In this document: positions 48,301-55,185 of the stretch, piece after piece | Position numbering within the stretch: the first letter of the stretch is position 1 | Layout: the number at the start of each line of letters is the position of its first letter | Origin: Bacteroidota bacterium | GTDB taxonomy: Bacteria > Bacteroidota > Bacteroidia > B-17B0 > Aurantibacillaceae | Length of the DNA stretch: 60,034 nt | Direction of reading: 5' to 3' | NCBI GenBank assembly: GCA_025363015.1 | Contig: JANYEQ010000051.1 | Span: forward strand, 1-60,034 | The notes under the pieces: generated by a model | What the model saw: the letters and a program-made list of their open reading frames with translations, nothing else | What the model was told of the DNA's origin: nothing | Database searches by the model: none | Translations under genes and position numbers: made by a program

Positions 48301-50898
48301 TGTAGGAGTATTCCACAGTAAAGTATAGGTGGGTGTTCCTCCTAAAACGCTTCCTGCTAAGGAGCCGTTACATACATTAAAACAATTTAACGATGTGGAA
48401 TTAACACTGACCACTAATGGATTAGGTTGCGCTACAGTTACCGTTTGTGATTGAACGCAAGTTGATAAATCTTTTATTAAAACGGTGTAAGTGCCTGCAC
48501 AAAGCCCCGAAAATGGTGGTGCTGATGTTATAGTAGCTGCAGATGGTGTAATTAATGTAAACGTATATGGTGCTAAACCGCCCGATGCTGTTGGCGATAT
48601 TACACCATTACAAAGCCCATTACAGGTTATACTTGTTGTGGTAATTATTGGTGTAATACTGCTTGACTGAATAATAGAAATATTTAAATTTATTGGACAA
48701 TTAGAGGCATCTTTAACAGAAACCGTGTAATTACCAGCACACAAATTACTTACTATAGCTGTGCCTTGACCAGTTGGAGCGCCTGGCGACCAAGTATAAG
48801 TATAAGGAGCAGTACCACCGCTTACATTTGCTGTAGATGCACCCGTACATTGCCCAAAACACTGAACACTTTGAGTTACTGCAGTTATTGTAAGTGCTGG
48901 GGGTTGTGTAATTGTTATAACTGCAGAGGTTGTACAGGCATTGCCATCTTTTGCAAAAATTGTATATGTACCAGCACATTGCCCTGCAATAGTTGATGTA
49001 GTTGAAATTGTACTTGGCCCTGCAGCTACCCAAGTAAAAGTTATTGGGCCTGTACCTCCACTAGCCGAAACAGACGCTGAACCATTACATAAGCCATTAC
49101 ACGCTATATTAGTAATAGTTGGTGTTATTGTAACAGATGCTGGTTGTGTTATTGTTAAAGTATTTATAGAGGTACATTGGTTATTATCTTTTACAGTAAT
49201 AGTTTGAGGGCCAGCACATAAATTTAAAATACCTGGCGTGTTTGCTGGTCCTGGGCTCCAAGTATACGTGTAAGGCGAAGTACCTCCTGAAACTGCTACT
49301 GAAGCGGCACCATTACAAACACCAAAACAGGTTAACGCTGTTTGTGATGGCACTACTAACAAAGGCGGGGGTTGGGTAATATTAAAATTAGTAGTTAAAG
49401 AGCAGTTTTTGCTATCTGTTACAGTAGCCGAAATAGCACTTGGACACAAATTAATTAATGATGCTGTACCCGCTGCAGGTACTGTAAATGTACCCCCTGG
49501 AGTAAAATTAACTGTATAACTTGCAGTACCGCCTGTAGGAGAAATAGATACTGAACCATTACAAATTCCATTACAAGTAATACTTGATGTTGCAGCATTT
49601 AGAGCTAAAGCTGCTGGTTGTACTAAATTTGGTGTAAATGTTCTTGTGCAACCTTTAGAATCTACTATAGCAAACGTATTTGTTCCCCCACATAAATTTG
49701 TATAGGTTGTACTGCCTGCTCCAACGGCAAAAGTTCCACTAGCGCCTCCATTTACGGTTACGGTATAGGGGGGCGAACTTCCACTTAAATTACCTGTAAT
49801 AGAACCATTACACAAACCATTACAAGTGGGCTGCACAAAACCTACTGGAATAAAATTAATGGCCGATGTGCCCGCAATACCAGTTGAGTTTGAAACTGCA
49901 AGTAAAGTGCCGCTATTGTCAAACACAATAACGTTAAATTGATCAATACAACCACATAAGTTAGAAATAGTATAAGTGCCCGGCCCAACCCCAGTTAGTG
50001 TTGGCGTTGGACAGCTTGGGTTTGACCACAGTAAAGTAAATGGCGCAGGGGCACAGGTTACATCAATTGTTAAAATTAATTTACCATCACAAGAGCCTGA
50101 ACAGGAAATACCTATTGAACTTAAAGTAGCTCCACAAGCAGCTGAGGTATTAGAATTTAATAGTTTATAGTTATTTCCAAAACTTACATTTTGCTCAACT
50201 TTAAACTTTTTTAAATCGCTTTGATTTGACTTTATATATAATTTGTTTGAATTAAAATGGGTCTTGCCTCCAATCGTTAATTCATTAAAAACATCAATAA
50301 CGCCTTGGTTTACTTCAAAATTTACAGTTGTGCTGTTTGATATTAAGTTTCCAGTTTTTAATAACGCATTATTTAATTTGTAACTGCCCGATACGAAATT
50401 AATGGTTGAAAGATTACCAGTGCTTATGTTTCTTAAATCCCAATTACCATTTTGAAATAAAACATCGCCATCATACTGTGAAGCATTAAACCTAATTATG
50501 TTATAAAGACTTAAACCCGAGTTAAAAAATAAATTTGTATTACCTATAAAATTAGCTTTACTGTTAAGTTCATAATTACCAGAAATATGCATCTCGGTAT
50601 ATTTTGAGCCAATAAATGTAATTGGTAAATCTACACTTGAGGAATAAAAGCTACGCGAATAATTAACGCCAACAAAATTAATTATTAAGCTCCCTTTGCC
50701 AGATAAATCATCAAAAACTACATCAGTATTGTTAGTTGGTGCTATTTTAATAGCTTTTCCCCCTGAGGTTAAACTCCAATGATTAGCGTCGTTAAAATTA
50801 CCCGAACCACCAATCCAATAAAGCGTTTGAGCCCTAACCGAAAACCCAAAAATAAGGCTAACAAATAAAAGAAAGATAATTTTGCACTTTTGGTTCAT
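42325..50898 (-). CDS. giant SprB-repeat surface adhesin, T9SS type B cargo
   Basis: A 2857-residue exported protein. A signal peptide (about 1-23, VSLIFGFSVRAQ) leads to an N-terminal adhesin-like domain (about 24-250; YWIGGSGNFNDANHWS). About 30 SprB-type repeats of roughly 75-85 residues follow (about 250-2640). Most repeats carry four Cys: C-N-G-x-C-N-G at the start, N-L-C-A-G mid-repeat and D-x-x-G-C at the end, suggesting two disulfides each. Two PKD-like domains lead to the type B sorting domain (about 2765-2857; IIPNGFSPNGDSKNDKW, VEVYNRWGEQLFYS). It is coupled to the PorP/SprF gene. SprB of gliding flavobacteria is a surface adhesin; a role in gliding or attachment here is inference. 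Repeats 11, 14, 15, 21, 27 and 30 lack part of the Cys set. Confidence 0.94.
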   Translation of the reverse strand: MNQKCKIIFLLFVSLIFGFSVRAQTLYWIGGSGNFNDANHWSLTSGGKAIKIAPTNNTDVVFDDLSGKGSLIINFVGVNYSRSFYSSSVDLPITFIGSKYTEMHISGNYELNSKANFIGNTNLFFNSGLSLYNIIRFNASQYDGDVLFQNGNWDLRNISTGNLSTINFVSGSYKLNNALLKTGNLISNSTTVNFEVNQGVIDVFNELTIGGKTHFNSNKLYIKSNQSDLKKFKVEQNVSFGNNYKLLNSNTSAACGATLSSIGISCSGSCDGKLILTIDVTCAPAPFTLLWSNPSCPTPTLTGVGPGTYTISNLCGCIDQFNVIVFDNSGTLLAVSNSTGIAGTSAINFIPVGFVQPTCNGLCNGSITGNLSGSSPPYTVTVNGGASGTFAVGAGSTTYTNLCGGTNTFAIVDSKGCTRTFTPNLVQPAALALNAATSSITCNGICNGSVSISPTGGTASYTVNFTPGGTFTVPAAGTASLINLCPSAISATVTDSKNCSLTTNFNITQPPPLLVVPSQTALTCFGVCNGAASVAVSGGTSPYTYTWSPGPANTPGILNLCAGPQTITVKDNNQCTSINTLTITQPASVTITPTITNIACNGLCNGSASVSASGGTGPITFTWVAAGPSTISTTSTIAGQCAGTYTIFAKDGNACTTSAVITITQPPALTITAVTQSVQCFGQCTGASTANVSGGTAPYTYTWSPGAPTGQGTAIVSNLCAGNYTVSVKDASNCPINLNISIIQSSSITPIITTTSITCNGLCNGVISPTASGGLAPYTFTLITPSAATITSAPPFSGLCAGTYTVLIKDLSTCVQSQTVTVAQPNPLVVSVNSTSLNCFNVCNGSLAGSVLGGTPTYTLLWNTPTGTVSGGIISGLCAGSYTFMATDFNGCTTSSVVVLAQPPQLTATINVTNPTCNSLCNGVANAGVGGGTPGYTLNWSNGFTGNPNPGLCAGVYTLTVNDSKGCNKAFTTTLTAPPPITITVNTSSTSCAGSCNGSATVSAIGGSPGFIYQFNTLPLPTTNTTGILGGFCAGGYIVSATDVNGCSQSIPFTINQPIALSVALTGLQTSCNACSGAATVTASNGTPTYAIVWTNSLSATVSSNSVASGLCIGNYTATATDSKGCIATTTVSIAQTVSVTVATGGGSIQCFGACTASATANAVGGTGAYSYTWAVTVQTTQTAVNLCAGNYTVTVADALGCINSGTISFVNPPDIIIAPTKTNVACFGNCNGAINSNASGGTGALTYSWSPGGQTTTNLTSLCAGTYTLKVTDANGCNKTQIITITQSPSITATFTTTNPSACTTNNGSICATPSGGSGAGYTFTWSPAGGLGINTSCYSLLNAGSYSLVVSDGAGCTTTLSSLLTNPTGPTLTINSQSVACFGGNTGAISVTATGVPGAFTFTWTPVVGFTTIGNTSSASSLVSGNYVISVTDANGCITSQSVAVTQATSLTVNSVVTNIKCNSVCNGSITLVTAGATPGYTYSWLPAPSITTGQGTSTVSNLCAGSYSVNITDANACIKTVVFNVIQPVALTITTTPSNVKCFGLCNGSITALASGGTGVINYSWPPNAPFTGSITATIFNLCPNIYTVNATDANLCTITKTVQITQPPALTSTLNLVNASCSNSCNAVATNTVVGGTPTYTFSWSSSGATTSTLGNLCAGNYTATVTDGNGCVSANGFTVVAPAPFTTTLTPFNPLCNAACNGSITTVLSGAQGAVTFNWLPVGAGQNPSGLCPNNYTLTATDAAGCQLVSTTNLTQPLALLANVTTTNPACNGNCNGVAISTPANAQGAVNYTWTPAAPNSATINSLCAGNYSVLVQDANGCQDVQTFTLTNPPVLNVNPSISPATCGVSNGSITVVAVGGTPSYSYTWAAPVVSTSSAVAGLAAGVYTVVVTDSKNCTNTVTIPLSNSNGPNTAPIISTSISCNGLCTGAASINIASILGGTPGYTVGWVSPPSPSPINPQINLCAGVYTAQVTDANACILFTAVTIAQPAAISILPNVGLPTCNGICNGSISLNPSGGVGPYSYTWTPVAPNSATLLNACAGNYTILIGNNGCPAVTQTLNLPSILNILSTTASTNNTCFSNCNGALNITSISGGSPPYSTNWSTGQSTSLISSLCNGNYSVNITDVNGCFNTFTSSISSPSQITAITAISSPSCGLCNGSSTVTAAGGVAPFTYSWTTGTTGPITNSLCAGLYQVLVTDASGCNQLQNVAISNSNGITGQLFNTINEQCAGTCNGASTVIPIGGTAPITFSWTSPVSTNSAVAGLCAGTYFVQMTDAQGCIRTASTSVTAATSITLSPFVTQPSCGLSNGTINVIASGGTPAYSYTWVPVAGSTSSLTNVGVGNYSITVSDFNGCIKTQAFAISNANGPVVTFTQTNINCFNACTGSITALGTSTSNPVTYSWSTGSTAQTVTSLCKGVVTLTVTAANGCKTVKSFTLTDNPSLQLSLSNIQQPKCNNNCNGAITLVPSGGTLPYVYSWTPLGSTNPLTGLCSGSYVGTVTDSKGCVLSETVILSNPPLIVVTPTLINSSCSTVADGSASLTVTGGSPAFTYTWSGPAAFTSTNQNITNVLSGTYSLNLTDTRGCVVTNTFNIVPTITITANAGPDATVCPTSSVILTGTNSIGAITYNWYLLPNNINPIANTSTLVLPNAAGASTFVLQTVSSVSTCAAFDTVVVNVYTLPLVDAGPSYTIPVFSTVTIGGSPTSPTGITFTWSPSFTLDNGSIPNPTASNTVNTTYTVTVTDMNGCMASDTMQVLLYPEIIIPNGFSPNGDSKNDKWQIDNIEQFPDNTVEVYNRWGEQLFYSKGYAVPFNGQYKGKDLPVGTYYYIINLNHPAYLKAYTGPLTIFR

Positions 50899-51005
50899 AA
50901 ATTTTAAATATTTTTACAAAATTTAACCTTAATTGGTTACTAAGATACAAACAATTTTTGACATTATTAACATTTTAACACTATAAAATTACATTTTACA
51001 AAAAT

Positions 51006-51566
51006 ATGAACGCAAACACAAAAAACACTTGGACTACAACCGCAAGCGAAGTAAAATTTGAAACCCCATGGATAAAAGTTACCAAACACGAGGTGATTAA
51101 TCCAGCCGGAAAACCTGCTCTATATGGCACCGTACATTTTAAAAATTTAGCCATTGGTATTTTGCCATTAGATAAAGATTTAAATACATGGTTAGTTGGC
51201 CAGTGGCGCTACCCTTTAAATGCTTATAGTTGGGAAATTGTAGAAGGGGGTGGCGATTTAAACACTGACCCTATTGAAAGCGCCAAGCGCGAATTAAAGG
51301 AAGAAACGGGTTTAACGGCCACCAAATACACTTTATTAAGTAATATGCACACCAGCAATTCGGCTACTGACGAGTATTGCCATATTTACTTAGCGCAACA
51401 GTTAACCGAAGGAGAAGCTGAGCCTGAAGAGAGCGAAGATTTACAAATTAAAAAAGTGCCCTTTGCGCAAGCCTATAAAATGGTAGTAGATGGCGAAATT
51501 ACAGACTCGTTAAGTATAGTGGCTATTTTAAAAACTAAAATTTTAATTGATGAAGGATTGATTTAA
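51006..51566 (+). CDS. NUDIX hydrolase
   Basis: A 186-residue ADP-sugar-type pyrophosphatase. The Nudix box runs from GGGDLNTDPIESAKRELKEE through TGL (about residues 81-103), with the metal-binding REL-EE core. The WRYPLNAYSWEIVEGG segment before it is typical of ADP-ribose pyrophosphatases. Alone on the plus strand, 107 bp from the divergent giant adhesin gene. Confidence 0.92.
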   Translation: MNANTKNTWTTTASEVKFETPWIKVTKHEVINPAGKPALYGTVHFKNLAIGILPLDKDLNTWLVGQWRYPLNAYSWEIVEGGGDLNTDPIESAKRELKEETGLTATKYTLLSNMHTSNSATDEYCHIYLAQQLTEGEAEPEESEDLQIKKVPFAQAYKMVVDGEITDSLSIVAILKTKILIDEGLI

Positions 51567-51631
51567 TGTTTAAAATTTACTAATTACTGCCATGTAAAAA
51601 GCTTTATAAATTTTACTAATTTGTTACGATT

Positions 51632-52072
51632 TTAGGGCTTGTGATGCGCTATAGCAAAAGGAATTGTCAATCTAGTTTTTGCTATTGTTTTTGTAAACAA
51701 GCCCATTTTTAAAATATAAATACCCAAAGGCTGGTCAGATAAATTTAGTTCTGTTTTAAGATCAATAAAATCTAAGCTTCTAATTTCTTCGCCTAAAGAA
51801 TTAAAAATATTTACTTTTTCTCTTACATTTTTTGGTTAATTCTACAATTATTTTGCTAGATGTTGGATTTGGGTAGAGGCAGTTCCAAACGTTACGGCAT
51901 ATAGTATTTTTCCATCACCAACTGGTAATATTTTTTGAGGTAAAGAATAAATATTTAACATGTTGCCTGAATAAAAAATAGGTCCTATTGCATTCGGGAA
52001 GACATACCATTGAGCATAACTAAAATTATAGATGCAACAAAAAATGAAGCATAAAAAAGTTTTTTTAAACAT
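51632..52072 (-). pseudogene. frameshifted T9SS type A cargo remnant
   Basis: The start codon frame gives a signal peptide (MFKKTFLCFIFCCIYNFSYA) and 54 more residues ending at TAA (51848). In another frame the strand continues NCLYPNPTSSKIIVELTK, and after a second shift at an A-run (plus TTTTTT, 51828-51833) as NVREKVNIFNSLGEEIRSLD to a TAA at 51632. The last two blocks are a T9SS type A C-terminal sorting domain (YPNP start, then a VNIFNSLGEE core). The gap between signal peptide and sorting domain is very short, so the functional middle of the gene is lost. At least two frameshifts are needed to read it. Confidence 0.75.
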
Positions 52073-52134
52073 ACAATTGAAAATTTTAGTTAAGTAATTG
52101 TACTAAAAATATCAATAAGTTTATTTCGAAATTT

Positions 52135-55050
52135 TTACTTCACCGCCTCGTAAAACGCCCTGTGAATTTTGCCTCTTATCCCCAATTTAGCTAATTTATT
52201 GGGTTCAGCATCGGGATAAACGCGGTTACTTAAAAATACTACTACTAAATTATTTTGAGGGTCGGCCCAAGCAAAAGTGCCCGTAAAACCACTATGTCCA
52301 AAGCTTTGTGGACTACACAAACTTGTTACAGGGCTATCTTTTTTTTCATCGGGCTCAGGTTTTTCAAAACATAAACCGCGGCGGTTATTGGGGCAAAAAT
52401 GGCAGCTTGTAAAATCGTTCACCACATTACTATCTAATAATTGTACACCTTTTAATTGCCCTTTGTTTAAATACAATTGCATTAGTTTTGCTAAATCCAT
52501 CGCCGTACCAAACAAACCCGCATGTCCGGCAACACCACCCAACAAAGCTGCGCCAGGGTCGTGTACAAAACCTTGTATCATTTGTTTTCTAAATTTTGTA
52601 TCCATTTCGGTTGGTGCAATTTGTTCGATAGAAAAATACTTTAGGGGTAAATAACTTAAAGAGATGCCTATTTGTGAGAATAAATCTTGTACATATTCGT
52701 TTTGTTTTTTGCCACTTTGTTGTTCAATAATTTGTTGAATAAAATAATATCCTAAATCGCTATACAAGTATTTTCCTTTGTTTTCGAGCTTTGAGGTAAT
52801 TATACGTTTATACATTGTATCAATAAAACTTTGTTTAGAGTATAAATGTTTTGCTACATGAATAGGGAAATTAAATGATTGTTTGGTTGAAAAATAACCA
52901 GGCTTGTATTCACCATCTTTTTTTAAGGTCTTTAAATAAAACGGAATCCATGCTTGAAGACCTGCTTGGTGTGTAATAATGTCTTCAATTAATAAACTAT
53001 CTTTATTGCTACCTTTTAAATAAGGTAAGTAATCGCCAAGCATTTTTTTATAATCAAACTTTTTTTCGGAGCGAAGTTTCATTAAGGCCAAGGCCGATGA
53101 TGCAATTTTTGTTACACTTGCTAAATCGTAAATGGTGGCATTGTTTACTTCTGTTGCATCATCATTATACGTGTATTTACCAAATGCTTTTTGATATATA
53201 ACTTCGCCATTTTTTAAAGCAACTATTTGGCAGCCGGGGTAAGCTTTTTCAGCAATACCATATTGGGCAATACTATCAATTATAGCAAACCTTTTTTTTT
53301 CGTAATTTGTTTTTATGCTTGTTTGTTTTTTTAAAATTGTTGGCTCTAATTCTAAACCGCTGTTGTATTTAAATAAATTAGTGGTTACGGGTAACTTGCC
53401 ATTTACTTTAGCCATTCCTAAAATAGCATTAGCACTTGCTTTTAAAAGACTTGGCATATATTCATATGCCAAAATAACCGATTTAAAATTAGTTACGTTT
53501 TGTATTTTATTTAATAAGTAAGGGTTGGTTAACAATACTAATACTGTGGGTTTTAGTGTGGCAATGCTATCTATTAACTTTAATGTTTGTGCGCCAATTC
53601 CATAATTACTTTCAGCTTTTAAAGTGGCTTTGTTTAATTGTAAAATAACAGTGTTGGCTTTGTTTATTTTTATAAAGGCCTCTTCAATCTCTTTTGGTGT
53701 TGCATCGTGTTTTAAGCCCACATGCTCAACATACATGTAATTTTTTAAGGTTTTATAAAGCGTATTTTCTTCATCAACTCCTATTGATACTTCTACAAGT
53801 TTTAAACTATCGCTTTGTTTTAGTGGCAAAAAATTAGTATCGTTTTTTAAAAGCGTAATGCTTGCTTGTGCTAATTTATCGTTTAAATCGGCGCTTTCTT
53901 TAGTATTTAATTCTTTATACAAATTGCGAGTTATAACTTGGGGCTTTGTGTTTAAACCACACCAAAACTTTGCTTGTAATATTTTTTTACATCGGGTATC
54001 AATTTCTTGTTGCGAAATTTTTCCTTCGACAATGGCTTTATTAATTTCTATAATTGCTTTGGGTACATCGCCACTAAACAACAATACATCGTTACCTGCC
54101 AAAAGTGCTTTTAAATCAGCTATTCCAGGAGAATAATATTTTGCAACGCCTTGCATATTTAAAGCATCGGTAAAAATTAAACCTTTAAACTGCATTTTAT
54201 TTTTTAGTAAATCGGTTACTACATTTGGCGATAGGGTTGAGGCTAAGTTTTTTGTAGTATCTAAACTTGGTATATTTAAATGCGCTACCATAATACTACC
54301 AAGGCCTCTGTCAAATAAATATTGAAAAGGGTATAACTCTAAAGTATCTAACCTTTGTTTACTATGATTTATAAAGGGTAGGGTTTTGTGCGAATCGCTA
54401 TCTGTATCACCATGCCCTGGAAAATGCTTACCATTTGCCATAATGTGTTCGTCTTGCATACCCGCCATATACATATAGGCTTTTTGTGCTACTTTGTATT
54501 TATTTTCGCCAAAGCTACGCATACCAATTACTGGGTTTAGTGGGTTATTATTTACATCAGCCACGGGTGCAAAATTTACGTGTAAACCAATACGCTTACA
54601 CTCTTTAGCAATTTGTTTGCCCATATAGTAAATTAGGCTGTCGTTTTGTATGGCTCCCAAGGTCATTTGTTTTGGATAACGTGGGGTGCTATCTAAGCGC
54701 ATAGCTAAGCCCCACTCCCCATCAATACTAAATAATAAAGGGGTTTGTGCAATGCTTTGGTAATAGTTTGCTAATTTGCCTTGTTTTACTGGGCCACCTT
54801 GCATCCATATTAAGCCGCCTATTTTGTAGGTTGTAATCAATTCTTTAATCTCTTTTACGTGTTTTAAATCTTTATTACTGTAGGCGGCTACCATAAAAAG
54901 TTGCGCCAATCGTTGGTTGGGCGTTAGGGAATTAAAAACAGAATCGACCCACCTATTTTGTGTGGAAATAAAATCGGGTTCTTTAATTTGTTTAATTGAA
55001 AAATTTACAAAAAAAGCGAAAAGAATAACTAGAGTAACAATTTTTTTCAT
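52135..55050 (-). CDS. glycoside hydrolase family 3 (NagZ-like) - beta-lactamase-like serine hydrolase fusion
   Basis: A 971-residue exported protein. The signal segment (about 1-18) leads to a GH3 N-terminal beta-N-acetylglucosaminidase domain (about 30-380) with KHFPGHGDTDSDSHKTLP, then a GH3 C-terminal-like domain (about 390-585). A serine-hydrolase domain of the beta-lactamase fold (about 600-965) has SVTK (Ser645, Lys648), YSDLGYYFIQ and HSGFTGTFAWADP. The likely job is trimming GlcNAc from cell-wall fragments, with the second domain acting on peptides or as a cell-wall amidase/esterase. With NamZ and MurQ it forms a salvage set. The fusion is known in Bacteroidota. Confidence 0.92.
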   Translation of the reverse strand: MKKIVTLVILFAFFVNFSIKQIKEPDFISTQNRWVDSVFNSLTPNQRLAQLFMVAAYSNKDLKHVKEIKELITTYKIGGLIWMQGGPVKQGKLANYYQSIAQTPLLFSIDGEWGLAMRLDSTPRYPKQMTLGAIQNDSLIYYMGKQIAKECKRIGLHVNFAPVADVNNNPLNPVIGMRSFGENKYKVAQKAYMYMAGMQDEHIMANGKHFPGHGDTDSDSHKTLPFINHSKQRLDTLELYPFQYLFDRGLGSIMVAHLNIPSLDTTKNLASTLSPNVVTDLLKNKMQFKGLIFTDALNMQGVAKYYSPGIADLKALLAGNDVLLFSGDVPKAIIEINKAIVEGKISQQEIDTRCKKILQAKFWCGLNTKPQVITRNLYKELNTKESADLNDKLAQASITLLKNDTNFLPLKQSDSLKLVEVSIGVDEENTLYKTLKNYMYVEHVGLKHDATPKEIEEAFIKINKANTVILQLNKATLKAESNYGIGAQTLKLIDSIATLKPTVLVLLTNPYLLNKIQNVTNFKSVILAYEYMPSLLKASANAILGMAKVNGKLPVTTNLFKYNSGLELEPTILKKQTSIKTNYEKKRFAIIDSIAQYGIAEKAYPGCQIVALKNGEVIYQKAFGKYTYNDDATEVNNATIYDLASVTKIASSALALMKLRSEKKFDYKKMLGDYLPYLKGSNKDSLLIEDIITHQAGLQAWIPFYLKTLKKDGEYKPGYFSTKQSFNFPIHVAKHLYSKQSFIDTMYKRIITSKLENKGKYLYSDLGYYFIQQIIEQQSGKKQNEYVQDLFSQIGISLSYLPLKYFSIEQIAPTEMDTKFRKQMIQGFVHDPGAALLGGVAGHAGLFGTAMDLAKLMQLYLNKGQLKGVQLLDSNVVNDFTSCHFCPNNRRGLCFEKPEPDEKKDSPVTSLCSPQSFGHSGFTGTFAWADPQNNLVVVFLSNRVYPDAEPNKLAKLGIRGKIHRAFYEAVK

Positions 55051-55185
55051 TGTTATAAATTTACCTTTAAAATAAAAGCTGTAATTACTTATTGTGTAAT
55101 GTTTTAAACAGGCTATTGCTAAAAAAGTTACAACTGTTTTTTTGAGTATGCATTTAAACTATTTTTATACTAGTCCTAAAAAAAA

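Noticed and set aside
43000-50200. Plus-strand ORFs and the periodic repeats as a CRISPR array or separate genes
   Set aside because: The periodicity is that of the protein repeats of the giant adhesin; the units are over 200 bases long, diverge at DNA level and stay in frame on the minus strand.
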